A stretch of 40,186 nucleotides of DNA, taken from assembly GCA_025058595.1 (NCBI GenBank), contig JANXEK010000011.1, positions 1 through 40,186 of the forward strand, written 5' to 3'. The position numbers and the translations under genes were made by a program. Shown here piece after piece: positions 27,717 through 36,995 of this stretch. The notes under the pieces were generated by a model. That model did no database searches, was not told where the DNA came from, and was given only the letters and a program-made list of their open reading frames with translations. The DNA is from Candidatus Bathyarchaeota archaeon (GTDB taxonomy: Archaea > Thermoproteota > CALKCG01 > B24 > DRYS01). Numbering within the stretch: position 1 is the stretch's first letter; every line of letters starts with the position of its first letter.

Positions 27717-27817
27717 CTTCAAATCCTCCACCTCATCGAATAAGATCCCCCTCTACTAATTAAGTGTTATATGGTTGTAGTGATAAACGTTTTTCAGGTA
27801 GATCTCTATGATGGTGG

Positions 27818-28705
27818 TTGGATTGCCATGTTCATAGTATAGGATCGGAATCTATCGATACCATCCTCAAAGGTATGGATTCGGCTGGTGTTGATAAGGC
27901 CGTAATAATTTCCCCTTATCCATCGGAATCTCGCGGAACAGATACATTCCCCCTCCCTAAACCTAGGATTGGCGTAACCAGGTATATGGAGTTTACATAT
28001 CCTGATGTAACCGTTGAGAAGCAGAAGGAGGTCGTAGAGTTTATAGCGAATCTCCAGAGGGAGGCTCCCGATAGGGTAATAGGTTTCGTATGGCTTGAAC
28101 CTAGGCTTAAGGATGCTGTCGAGATCTTAGAATGGGCTGTAACCTCTAAGGAGGTTAAAGGTGTTAAGATGATACCTGACCATTGGTATCCATACGATGA
28201 ATTCATGTATCCGGTTTACGAGAAAGCTGAGAAGCTCGGCGTACCTATACTATTCCATTCAGGTATCCTATTCGGTTTCAAAGACTCGTCCAGATTCTGT
28301 AGACCCGTAAACTATGAGGTGCTCTTAAGCTTCCCAGATCTTAAGTTCGCTCTAGCTCATATAGGCTGGCCTTGGGTTGATGAGTGTATAGCTCTATGGG
28401 GTAGATTCAGATCGTATACCCTTAGAGAGCTTGGAAGGGGTAGAGAGGATATACGTATGTTCATAGATATAACTCCTGGTACACCTCTAATCTACCGTAG
28501 AAACGCCCTCCAGAAGCTTATAGTATACGGCGTCGAAGACTATATGCTCTTCGGTACAGATTGTAGAGCTAGCAGGCTTGAATATGCGAAGCAGCATATC
28601 GAAAGGGATACAGCGATCCTAAGACAGCTTATAGGTGCATCCGAGGAAACCATAGAGAAGATAATGAGTAGGAACGCTCTAAGATTCTTAGATATAAAGC
28701 TTTGA
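27818..28705 (+). CDS. Amidohydrolase-2 family metal-dependent hydrolase (start possibly frameshifted)
   Basis: A TIM-barrel hydrolase of 295 residues. The metal-binding residues are HxH at the very N-terminus (DCHVH), the His of PILFHSG, the His of FALAHIGWPW and the Asp of LFGTDCRAS, as in amidohydrolase/decarboxylase enzymes of this family. The substrate is unknown. The open frame can only start at TTG 27818. Just upstream, ATG 27808 has AGGT in front of it and would encode MMVV, but it joins DCHVH only if one G at 27820-27821 is removed. This suggests a one-base insertion, either an assembly error or real. Confidence 0.85.
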   Translation: MDCHVHSIGSESIDTILKGMDSAGVDKAVIISPYPSESRGTDTFPLPKPRIGVTRYMEFTYPDVTVEKQKEVVEFIANLQREAPDRVIGFVWLEPRLKDAVEILEWAVTSKEVKGVKMIPDHWYPYDEFMYPVYEKAEKLGVPILFHSGILFGFKDSSRFCRPVNYEVLLSFPDLKFALAHIGWPWVDECIALWGRFRSYTLRELGRGREDIRMFIDITPGTPLIYRRNALQKLIVYGVEDYMLFGTDCRASRLEYAKQHIERDTAILRQLIGASEETIEKIMSRNALRFLDIKL

Positions 28706-28714
28706 ACGAGGCTC

Positions 28715-28730
28715 TCGATCTTAAGATCGA
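28715..28730. repeat. 16-bp palindrome after the amidohydrolase gene
   Basis: TCGATC TTAA GATCGA lies ten bases after the stop. It could fold in RNA as a short terminator-like hairpin, but no T-run follows. Confidence 0.4.
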
Positions 28731-28832
28731 CTCGCCATCCATACGTTTGTATTTGTTCGATCCCCCTATCATCCATCAGAGGGGTCTACCTTAGAAGTTT
28801 TATACAGCTTTCCGGTACCCTAATACTGTCGT

Positions 28833-28841
28833 CATATAATA
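28833..28841 (+). promoter_or_regulatory. TATA-like box for the nuclease gene
   Basis: CATATAATA is centred 24 bases before the ATG at 28861, so the transcript would be leaderless. Confidence 0.45.
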
Positions 28842-28860
28842 GTATCTCGGTGGCTCGAAG

Positions 28861-29547
28861 ATGGTTATAGCCGACCCTCGTCTACCATTGATAGCTAGAG
28901 GCTTCTTGAAAGCTACTAGGGATAAAGATGAGTTCACTTTAGAAGAGTTATCAGAATCTACACGTATACCTCTAGATGATGTACCCCTCCTCCTCGAATC
29001 CTTGTATGAAGTTGTCGAACTAGAGAATTCAAGCGATCTAAAATCTTCGAGGTTTAAGATATTCATATTCCTTGCGAAGCATTCCCAAAATCTAGAGGAT
29101 ACCGCTTCTCTATTAAGGTGGAGAGAATTCGAATACTTCACATCCATGATCCTATCTAGCCTAGGTTTCGATACGATCTCGAGCTATAGGTTTAGATCCT
29201 CCGGTAGAAGGTGGGAGATAGATGTTCTAGGTTTCCGAGAACCTATAATCCTAGCCGTAGATTGTAAGCATATGAAGAGATGCTACCGTAGCGTACTAGG
29301 TGAGGTTGTGGATAGACATAAAGCTAGGGTCGAAGCCTTCGCTCCTACGGTTAGACGTAGCTTCCATATGATCGTTAAGAGATGGAAGACTATCAGGATA
29401 GTACCTATCATAGTTACCTTGAGGAGGAGTGGATATACGATCATAGACGGGTTCCCCGTAGTGTATATATCTGCTCTCAGAGATTTCATAGATTCAGCTC
29501 TACCCATACTAATGCTGGATGGTAGGCTAAACATATCGGAAGCCTAG
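28861..29547 (+). CDS. Winged-helix plus PD-(D/E)XK nuclease-like protein
   Basis: A 228-residue protein. Residues about 10-55 look like a winged helix (FTLEELSESTRIPLDDVPLLLESLYEVVELE). Residues about 88-200 have the restriction-endonuclease fold pattern: helix Glu91 (EFEYFTSMILSSLGF), Asp121 (WEIDVLGF), and Asp134-Cys-Lys136 (LAVDCKHMKR) as the D-x-K pair. This resembles the Mrr/type IV or Holliday-junction-resolvase-like group. No methyltransferase or helicase is nearby, so it is not a classic restriction system. It overlaps the convergent DUF354 gene by four bases at the stops. The function is open: DNA repair, defence or RNA cleavage. Confidence 0.7.
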   Translation: MVIADPRLPLIARGFLKATRDKDEFTLEELSESTRIPLDDVPLLLESLYEVVELENSSDLKSSRFKIFIFLAKHSQNLEDTASLLRWREFEYFTSMILSSLGFDTISSYRFRSSGRRWEIDVLGFREPIILAVDCKHMKRCYRSVLGEVVDRHKARVEAFAPTVRRSFHMIVKRWKTIRIVPIIVTLRRSGYTIIDGFPVVYISALRDFIDSALPILMLDGRLNISEA

Positions 29548-30626
29548 CTAGCTCCTAGATCTGATGCTATACTTCTAGATATGATTTCGCTAGGATCATC
29601 CATAGCTTCCAATATCCTAGCAGCCTTTCTCTTAAGCCTAGGTTTAAGAATTCTCCAATTTCCAGCTAGGTATCTAAGCTTATCGACTGCCTCCTCGAAC
29701 GTATATGCAGCCTCCAACAGCCCTCTACGTTCCAGGTACCTCTCCGTATAGTATGACCCGTAGAATCTCAGGCTTAGGGTTGGCACTCCTAGAAGGCTTG
29801 CCTCGCATGTCATCGTCCCACCGAATCCTACGAAGATCGATGCATAGTATAGTAGGTTAGCGGCTTCTACGGGTTCCCTACATACGATAACCCTACGGTT
29901 TAGATCTTCTAAAGCATCCATCTGATCTTCGTATCTAGGTATAACCACGATCTTCAACTTACTATCCTCTCTTAGTATACGTTCGATCAAAGCCGGTAAG
30001 GGGGATGATTTAGAGTCTCTAAGAATATAAGCAGATTTAGACTCCTCGAACCTAGCTACCAATATAGGTTCATCAAGGTTTAAACCAAGCTTATCGATAG
30101 TCTCGGTAGACGGCTTAAACCGTTTAAGCCATGCCGCAGGATCCAGGGCGTTATACCTAACTATCTGCGAAGATCTCAAACCATATCGAATCCACATCCT
30201 TATAGGTATAATCTTAGGCGTATATAGCTTCCTAGCTAATGGTAGCGTAAGCTTCGCTACAGCTTCAGCATGGGGGGAATCGTTAGCTATATATAGCGGT
30301 ATAGATAAACCGAAAGCTACCCTAGAAGCTTCTGGTGATGAGAAGCATAGGACTGCATCTGGATCCACCTCTTCGAATAACCTAAGCATATCCAAGCATC
30401 TATCCAAGCTAGCTTTAAGCTTACCCTTAAGCTCTCTACCTCCGTAGACACCTATAACCCTCGCATCTATACCCCTACGCTCTATAAGCCATAAGGTCTC
30501 CCTGAAGCTCCTAGTAGATACGTAAACCTTGAAACCTATAGATCTAAGCTTATCGATCACAGGCTCGAAGAATAATACTTGTTTAGGTGTAAGTATATCT
30601 ACGAGTATCTTCCTACCCTTATACAT
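29544..30626 (-). CDS. DUF354 family protein, GT-B glycosyltransferase-like
   Basis: A 360-residue protein of the DUF354 family. The N-terminus (ILVDILTPKQVLFFEPVIDKLRSIGFKVYVSTRSF) and the middle segment with ANDSPHAEAVAKLTLPLARKL are typical. The C-terminal half (VVIPRYEDQ, then ASIFVGFGGTMTCEASLLGVPTLS) has the nucleotide-sugar-binding GGTMTCEA stretch of GT-B enzymes. It may act on a sugar-linked substrate, but family members have no confirmed reaction that I know of. It lies nine bases after the isoleucyl-tRNA synthetase gene on the same strand and may be co-transcribed. Confidence 0.8.
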   Translation of the reverse strand: MYKGRKILVDILTPKQVLFFEPVIDKLRSIGFKVYVSTRSFRETLWLIERRGIDARVIGVYGGRELKGKLKASLDRCLDMLRLFEEVDPDAVLCFSSPEASRVAFGLSIPLYIANDSPHAEAVAKLTLPLARKLYTPKIIPIRMWIRYGLRSSQIVRYNALDPAAWLKRFKPSTETIDKLGLNLDEPILVARFEESKSAYILRDSKSSPLPALIERILREDSKLKIVVIPRYEDQMDALEDLNRRVIVCREPVEAANLLYYASIFVGFGGTMTCEASLLGVPTLSLRFYGSYYTERYLERRGLLEAAYTFEEAVDKLRYLAGNWRILKPRLKRKAARILEAMDDPSEIISRSIASDLGAS

Positions 30627-30635
30627 AGCCTAAAA

Positions 30636-33600
30636 TCAGCCTTTACCTATATGCTTAACGGCTATAGTATAGCTCTCACCATCTATATCCCACTCCCTTA
30701 CATACCCGTAATCTATCCTACCAGCAACCGTAACGTCGAGTAGCTTAGCTCTAGTCTCGCTAGCTATAAACCCCTTATATTCTTCGATCATCTCTAAACT
30801 TTCCGTATTGGGTACGGATACTCTAACTTCTATATAGTCTTCGACAGGTAGATCCATCTCTTTACGCATATACTGTATTCTCCTGATAAGATCTCTAGCA
30901 AGCCCCTCAGCTGCAAGCTTCTTATCGACGATTCTACTTAGAAGTATTCTGCCACCCTTAAAATCACCTACAACCCAACCCTCAGAGATCTCCTCGTAGA
31001 ATTCAACTTCCCCAGTTTTTACTTCGACTTCGCTATCTTCTATGTATAGCTTGATAACCCCTGTCGATTCAAGCATACGTCGAGCATCAACCCCATCCAT
31101 CATCTCTAAAGCCTCCATCACATCCCTCGCTCGCTCCCTAAACCTAGGTCCAAGCATCTTAGGCACCCCCCTAACCCTAAGCTTAGCTATCGCGTAAAGC
31201 TCATCTAAACCTATAACCTTAACATCCTTAACGTTAAGTCCTGAAGCTAATACATCCCTAAACACCTCCACGGCTTTAACGATTTCAGGATCCTCCGTAT
31301 AGATCAGGCATGATGCTAGAGGCTGTCTAAGCTTAATACCTACTCTATTCCTTAAACTTAACCCCTCCTCCATAATCGATCTACATACCTCCATACGATT
31401 CTCCAGATCATCGTCGATCCAGCTGCTATCAGCTTCAGGCCAACTCTCCATATGTATACTCTCAGGTCTACCAGGCTCAGCATACCTGAACATATCCTGG
31501 TATATCTTCTCAGCTAGGAACGGTGTATATACGGCTAGTATCCTGAGACATGTATCTAAAACTCTATATAACGTCGCGTAAGCTGTAACCTTCTCTATAG
31601 ACTCCTCCTCCACCCAGACTCTCCTCCTTATAAGCTTAGCATACCATCTACTTACATCCTCGACTAGAAGCTCTCTAACAGCTCTCAGAGCTTCATGTAG
31701 TAGGTAGGATTCTAGAGCTTCGGTTGCCTTCACAACTATCTTCTGAGTCTTAGAGAGTATCCATCTATCCTCAGGTCTAAGCTCCTCCCTCAAATCTTCA
31801 AGCCTATATCGATACGGCTGGAATCTATCTAGATTCATGTAAAGCGAAGCGAATAAGTATAGATTCCATATGAGGTTAAGCGTCCTATAGGCTTCCTCCA
31901 CGCCTCTCCACGAGAATCTTAGATCCTCCCACGGGGTAAATTGAAGCTCGTAGAATCTAAGCGTATCCCTTCCATACCTCTCTATAACCTCCTCAGGAGC
32001 TACGAAGTTCCCCCAGGATTTATGCATCTCCCTGCCGGTTTCATCCAGGGTGAACCCATGCATCAAAACAGCTCTGTAAGGTGTGGAATCGAAGGCTACG
32101 ATCGATGATGCAAGCTGACTATAGAACCATCCCCTAGTCTGATCGTGCCCTTCGAGTATAAAATCCGCAGGCCACCATCGCTCGAATTCATCGCCAAGTC
32201 TAGGGTAGCCTAGACAGGCCCACGAAGCTACACCTGAATCCATCCATACGTCAGCTACATCCTCAACCCTATGCATAACACCCCCGCATGAATCGCATCT
32301 AACCTCTACACGATCTATCCACGGTCTATGCAGATCTGTGATATCTTCAGGGTTCAAGGCTTTAGATCTAAGCTCATCCTTAGATCCGATGATAACCCTA
32401 CGACCGCATCTACCGCAAACCCATATAGGCAGAGGTATACCCCAATACCTCTGCCTAGATATAACCCAGTCTCTAACACCTTCAAGCCAGCTTTTAAACC
32501 TACTCTCACCAGCCCAGCTTGGAACCCATATGATCCCCTTATTCTCTTCTAGGAGTCTATCTTTAACCGCCGTAATCTTGAGAACCCACTGCCTAGTGGC
32601 TCTAAGTATAAGCTTACTCCTACAACGCCAGCAGTGGGGGTATCTATGCCTAACCGTCGATGCGTGTAGTAGAAGACCTTTACGTCTAAGATCATCCACT
32701 ATAACCTGGTTAGCATCCCATACGGTCAAGTCTGCATACCTGCCAGCGGTATCGTCGAATACACCCCTAGAATCTACAGGGCATAAAACAGGTAGACGGT
32801 ACCTGAGACCTATCTCGAAATCCTCCTCGCCATGACCTGGAGCCGTATGTACACATCCAGTCCCTTCATCCATAGATACATACTCCCTACTCAGGATGAC
32901 TATATGCGCATCCTTCATACTTCTCTGTATACCCACCTCCTCAAGTAGCGGAGGTTTATACCTTAATCCTTCAAGCTTAGATCCTGGGAAAACATCTAAA
33001 ACCTCGTATTCGAGTTTAAGCTCCTCCCCGAGTACAGGTTTACACCTCGCTTCAGCTAGTATATAGACTTCCTCGTTAACCTTAACCCTAACATAGTTTT
33101 CATCCGGGTGAACCATAACCGCTACGTTAGCAGGTAGGGTCCAAGGAGTAGTCGTCCATATTAGTATGTATTCCCCGCTCCTCCCCTCGATGGGTAGTTT
33201 AACATAGATCGACGGATCCTCGACCTCTCTATACTCCTGCGATACCTCATACCCGGCTGCTAGAGCCGTCTCGCATCTAGGACACCAATGGGTTACACGC
33301 AACCCCTCTTCGAGTAGCCTCTTTTCGTCGGCCCTCTTTATGAGCCACCATACAGCTTCTATGAAATCGTCGGATATAGTCATGTAGGGATTATTCCACT
33401 CCATCCAGACTCCCAGATTCTTAAACTGCTCTGTAAGTAGCTTCATATGTTCTAACGCATACCTTCTACACTCATCTACGAATCTATCTACGCCGATAAC
33501 CTCTATATCCTTCTTACTCTTCAAGCCTAGAAGCCTCTCAACCATAACCTCTATAGGTAGTCCGTGCATATCGAACCCAGGCTGATCCCTAACCTCGTAT

Positions 33601-33845
33601 CCACGCATCCTCCTATACCTTAAAACCACATCTTTCATTATCTTATTCCATGCAGTCCCTACATGTATCGAAGCAGTTACGTATGGAGGCCCATCTAGAA
33701 AATAAAATCTACCCTTAACACCGCTCCTAGATCTAACCCTCTCGTAGACCCCCCCTTCAAACCACCACCTAAGAATATCCTCTTCGAAAGCTTTAGGATC
33801 GTAACGTTTAAGCGATAAACCTCCAACCATATGCTTATACTCCAT
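30636..33845 (-). CDS. ileS: Isoleucyl-tRNA synthetase
   Basis: A 1069-residue class I synthetase that charges tRNA-Ile. The HIGH motif is HVGT at 61-64 in DGPPYVTASIHVGTAWNK. The KMSKS counterpart is EMHKS at 606-610 (TGREMHKSWGNF), the usual archaeal/eukaryotic form. The editing CP1 domain (ILIWTTTPWTLPANVAV, GTGCVHTAPGHGEEDF) is intact, so valine misacylation should be corrected. Cysteine pairs (CRRCGR-like CGRCG, CDSCGG) bind zinc. The ATG at 33845 or Met6 may be the start. Length and all domains are normal. Confidence 0.98.
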   Translation of the reverse strand: MEYKHMVGGLSLKRYDPKAFEEDILRWWFEGGVYERVRSRSGVKGRFYFLDGPPYVTASIHVGTAWNKIMKDVVLRYRRMRGYEVRDQPGFDMHGLPIEVMVERLLGLKSKKDIEVIGVDRFVDECRRYALEHMKLLTEQFKNLGVWMEWNNPYMTISDDFIEAVWWLIKRADEKRLLEEGLRVTHWCPRCETALAAGYEVSQEYREVEDPSIYVKLPIEGRSGEYILIWTTTPWTLPANVAVMVHPDENYVRVKVNEEVYILAEARCKPVLGEELKLEYEVLDVFPGSKLEGLRYKPPLLEEVGIQRSMKDAHIVILSREYVSMDEGTGCVHTAPGHGEEDFEIGLRYRLPVLCPVDSRGVFDDTAGRYADLTVWDANQVIVDDLRRKGLLLHASTVRHRYPHCWRCRSKLILRATRQWVLKITAVKDRLLEENKGIIWVPSWAGESRFKSWLEGVRDWVISRQRYWGIPLPIWVCGRCGRRVIIGSKDELRSKALNPEDITDLHRPWIDRVEVRCDSCGGVMHRVEDVADVWMDSGVASWACLGYPRLGDEFERWWPADFILEGHDQTRGWFYSQLASSIVAFDSTPYRAVLMHGFTLDETGREMHKSWGNFVAPEEVIERYGRDTLRFYELQFTPWEDLRFSWRGVEEAYRTLNLIWNLYLFASLYMNLDRFQPYRYRLEDLREELRPEDRWILSKTQKIVVKATEALESYLLHEALRAVRELLVEDVSRWYAKLIRRRVWVEEESIEKVTAYATLYRVLDTCLRILAVYTPFLAEKIYQDMFRYAEPGRPESIHMESWPEADSSWIDDDLENRMEVCRSIMEEGLSLRNRVGIKLRQPLASCLIYTEDPEIVKAVEVFRDVLASGLNVKDVKVIGLDELYAIAKLRVRGVPKMLGPRFRERARDVMEALEMMDGVDARRMLESTGVIKLYIEDSEVEVKTGEVEFYEEISEGWVVGDFKGGRILLSRIVDKKLAAEGLARDLIRRIQYMRKEMDLPVEDYIEVRVSVPNTESLEMIEEYKGFIASETRAKLLDVTVAGRIDYGYVREWDIDGESYTIAVKHIGKG

Positions 33846-33979
33846 ACCTACGCTAATCCTCCCCTATACGCTCCGTAACGTCTCCTCGATCAGGAGAGTA
33901 TCTATACGCGTCGTATTTAAGAATTAAACCCGTAACGGTTAAGTATAGCTCAGGGTTTCAAGATATATCGCTTAGAGTA

Positions 33980-35110
33980 TTGTCGAAGAAAGCAGTCCTC
34001 TGCATGGTTAAAACGAACCCTCACGATCACGAACTATACAGGTTTAAGCTAGAGGAGCTTAGAAGATTAGCTGAAGCCCTAAACTATAGTGTAGTCGGAG
34101 AGCTGATCCAGGTTAGGGTTAAACCAGCTGTAGACTACGTTTTCGGATGGGGTAAAGTCGTAGAGCTTAAATCTATAGTATCGTCTACGGGTGTTGATAC
34201 CGTCATATTCTACAATACCTTGACGGGTAAGCAGAAGTTTAACCTGGAGAGATTCCTAGGTCGTAGGGTTATAGATAGGTATGAGCTTACGCTAGAGATA
34301 TTCAGCTCCATGGCTTCAGACGAGGTATCGAAGCTTCAGATAGAGGTAGCTAGACTGTCGAAGAGTTTCACATACGATAGGATAATCTTAGCCGAGAAGT
34401 ATAGGATCGGGAGGGAGCATCCAAACCTTAGAAGCCGTGGAGAATATATATACAGAAATCAGATAGGGAGTTTGAAGCGTAGGTTATCCAAGCTTAAAGA
34501 GAAGATGGATAAGTATCTGGAGATGCAGAAGATGCAGCTCGAGAAGAGACGTAGCTTAGGTCTACCGCTAGTATGCATAACCGGATACTATAATGCAGGT
34601 AAAACCACACTGTTTAACGCGTTAACAGGTCTTAGAAAGCCTGTAAGCCCTCTACCCTTCACGACGCTCTCGAGCAAATACTATCTAGCTCAAGGTATAG
34701 CCAGACGCTTCTTCCTAGTAGATACCATAGGGTTCGTATACGATCTAGATCCTATGATGATAGAAAGCTTCAAGTTGACGCTCAACGATATAGTTCAATC
34801 AGATCTAACCCTACTCGTAGCAGATATATCTGAAAGAGAAGATGTATTGAGATTCAAGGTGGAGACTGTAAGCAGTATATTAGAGGATACTCTCGGGGTA
34901 GATGAATCCAGGATAATCCTCGTCCTGAATAAGGTAGATCTAGTAGACCCGGTAACCCTATCTAAGAGGCTATCGTCGATAGCGGATTATAGTAGGAGGT
35001 ATCCATCGGTAGTGGTATCCGCTAGCAAGGGGTACAATCTAGAGTATCTGTTGAGATTCGTAGAAAGTAGCCTCGAATCTATACGGGATACTATCTACGC
35101 TAAATTTTAA
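33980..35110 (+). CDS. hflX: HflX-family GTPase
   Basis: A 376-residue GTPase. The N-terminal domain (VDYVFGWGKVVELKSIV, TVIFYNTLTGKQKFNLERFLGRRVIDR) and the coiled-coil linker (LKRRLSKLKEKMDKYLEMQKMQLEKRR, about 165-195) precede the G domain. The P-loop GYYNAGKTT spans residues 202-210. Other G motifs are DTIGFVYD and LNKVDL, followed by VVSASKG. HflX proteins bind the 50S subunit and can split stalled ribosomes. The TTG at 33980 fits the family start. It is transcribed divergently from ileS. Confidence 0.93.
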   Translation: MSKKAVLCMVKTNPHDHELYRFKLEELRRLAEALNYSVVGELIQVRVKPAVDYVFGWGKVVELKSIVSSTGVDTVIFYNTLTGKQKFNLERFLGRRVIDRYELTLEIFSSMASDEVSKLQIEVARLSKSFTYDRIILAEKYRIGREHPNLRSRGEYIYRNQIGSLKRRLSKLKEKMDKYLEMQKMQLEKRRSLGLPLVCITGYYNAGKTTLFNALTGLRKPVSPLPFTTLSSKYYLAQGIARRFFLVDTIGFVYDLDPMMIESFKLTLNDIVQSDLTLLVADISEREDVLRFKVETVSSILEDTLGVDESRIILVLNKVDLVDPVTLSKRLSSIADYSRRYPSVVVSASKGYNLEYLLRFVESSLESIRDTIYAKF

Positions 35111-35176
35111 AAACAAATTAGCACATATATCTACAGATCGATCTTAAGCCTTCTATAGGATGTAGGGTGTTCAGCG

Positions 35177-36139
35177 TTGGTATCTATTGATGAAGATGTA
35201 CTAGCTAAGCTCGTTAAAGATAAAACTTTAGAGAAGGTTCTATACTATATAGCTGAAGGTAAACCTCTATCGATACACTACGACCTAGAGCATGGATACC
35301 ACTATCCTCAGATAGAATCTGAAGCAGAGATACTACCAAGCGAATCTGCACGTATACTATCCGATCTAGCATCCCTAAAGATACTATCCGAGAAGATTTT
35401 ATTCCTATCGGTTATATGCCCTACATGCCATTCGACGAATATAGCTGTAGTATATAGATGTCCTAGATGCGGTTCTGTAGCTATCAGGAAGGATCTATTG
35501 ATGGAGCATATCCCATGCGGCTATATAGGGTTTAAACCCTCCTTCGAGGAGAAAGGTTTAGCTGTATGCCCTAGATGTGGTAAAACCGTCTCCGAGGATG
35601 TAAGGATAGTAGGCGTATGGTTTGTATGCTCATCATGCGGCTCACGCTTTCCGGAACCTGGGCATAACTTGTTCTGTAGGATTTGTAAGGAATTTTTCAC
35701 CGTGAAAGATAGTTCTATGGAGTTTATCGTAGAATACTATGTTAGCGATGAGGTTTCAGCTACGCTTAGGAAGCTTATATTTCCTTCACGTATAAAATCC
35801 ATCCTGGAGGATAGCGGCTTCAGAGTGGAAGAGAATATAGCTGTAAAGGGTAAATCCGGCGTGGTGCATCCATTCGATTTTATAGTTAGAAGGGATCCCG
35901 GTAGAGCCATCGCATTCCTGATAGAGAATACTTTAAAGCCTATAACGGAAGCTAAAGTTATAGAATGGTATACGAGATCCGTAGATGTAGGTATGGACGT
36001 AGTCTACGTTACGGCAGCGTATATATCTGATGGAGCTAGAAACCTTATGAAATTCTACGATCTCTCCGTCGTGGAAGCTGAAGACTCTAGGGATGCTGAA
36101 GCTAAGGTTAGGAAGATTGTCGAAGCTCTCAGAGGGTGA
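35177..36139 (+). CDS. TackOD1-like zinc-binding protein with C-terminal nuclease-fold-like domain
   Basis: A 320-residue protein. The middle (about 60-175) is rich in zinc pairs: Cys81/84, Cys95/98, Cys114, Cys131/134, Cys151/154 and Cys167/170, with HIPCGYIGF between. This resembles TackOD1, an output domain described in TACK archaea. The C-terminal part (about 190-320) has HPFDFIVRR, then AIAFLIEN. That looks like a PD-(D/E)XK core, but the Lys after Glu is an Asn, so it may be inactive. The TTG start has AGGGTG seven bases upstream. It follows hflX after 66 bases. The function is unknown. Confidence 0.6.
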   Translation: MVSIDEDVLAKLVKDKTLEKVLYYIAEGKPLSIHYDLEHGYHYPQIESEAEILPSESARILSDLASLKILSEKILFLSVICPTCHSTNIAVVYRCPRCGSVAIRKDLLMEHIPCGYIGFKPSFEEKGLAVCPRCGKTVSEDVRIVGVWFVCSSCGSRFPEPGHNLFCRICKEFFTVKDSSMEFIVEYYVSDEVSATLRKLIFPSRIKSILEDSGFRVEENIAVKGKSGVVHPFDFIVRRDPGRAIAFLIENTLKPITEAKVIEWYTRSVDVGMDVVYVTAAYISDGARNLMKFYDLSVVEAEDSRDAEAKVRKIVEALRG

Positions 36140-36149
36140 AAGAATCTAT

Positions 36150-36995
36150 CTACAGTAGGTATCTGAATGTAACATAGACCGCCGCCATCAATGCTATCGT
36201 ATGTTTAACCCCAGCTTTAACGGCCCCCTCAGATACCTTACCTATAGATAATCCTCCGAATATAGATTCTATGATAGCTAGATCGAGCATAGCCGTCTTG
36301 AGCCATAGCTTATCTACAGCTGGGAGTATCTGTAGGGTCGTCCCCCCTACGGCTATAACCTCTATGAATCCTTTGAAGAGTATAGCCGTTATTGCTAGGA
36401 GTAGGATTATCGATATATAGAATACGATTACGTAAGGTCTAAGCCTCCTCCACCTCTCCCTCCTAAGATCGTTTATCCTCCTAACGAATTCGGCAGTACC
36501 TGTGAATACAGTTCTAAGATCTCCACCGTACCTTACGGCTTCGGCTACCAGAGCAGCGATCTTTCTAGATAGAGGTGTTATAGCTCTAGCTTTGAAGATC
36601 TGTAGAGAATCTTCCACCGTAAACCCCCATTGAATCCTGGCAACCATATACCTTATATCACCCGTTAAAGCTCCATAGCTCCTACCGGCAGCCTCTTCTA
36701 AAGCTCTAATCATAGATATACCTGATAGCTGAGCGTCGGCTAGATCGATAAGGAATTTCTCTAGATTCTCATCGATCTCCGTACATAATCTGGAATCTAC
36801 AGTCTGGAGGACTGCTATAGGTATGAGCGATACCGCTAAAGCTAAAGCTACATTCAACCTGAATTCGTAGGTTAAACCTAGAGCAAGATACAACGTTATA
36901 GCGGAGATCGCCGCTACGGATATCGACGTTATATGTACGATAGGCTTAACCTTCACCCATACATACGTTCTCCCAGGCTTCCTTAAAGCCTCCAT
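36150..36995 (-). CDS. Type II secretion/pilus F-family membrane protein (second copy)
   Basis: A 281-residue membrane protein of the GspF/TadC-like platform family. It has N-terminal membrane helices, a cytosolic helical part (LEKFLIDLADAQLSGISMIRALEEAAGRSYGALTGDIRYM), and paired C-terminal helices. The segment after DAQLSG matches the T2SF domain. It starts at ATG 36995, overlapping the upstream platform gene by 13 bases, and is the last gene of the pilus operon seen here. Two platform proteins per operon are common in TadBC-like systems, which may form a heteromer. Confidence 0.85.
   Translation of the reverse strand: MEALRKPGRTYVWVKVKPIVHITSISVAAISAITLYLALGLTYEFRLNVALALAVSLIPIAVLQTVDSRLCTEIDENLEKFLIDLADAQLSGISMIRALEEAAGRSYGALTGDIRYMVARIQWGFTVEDSLQIFKARAITPLSRKIAALVAEAVRYGGDLRTVFTGTAEFVRRINDLRRERWRRLRPYVIVFYISIILLLAITAILFKGFIEVIAVGGTTLQILPAVDKLWLKTAMLDLAIIESIFGGLSIGKVSEGAVKAGVKHTIALMAAVYVTFRYLL

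Noticed and set aside
32338-32835. Plus-strand ORF of 165 residues inside ileS
   Set aside because: It is antisense to the conserved catalytic region of isoleucyl-tRNA synthetase and has no domain signal.
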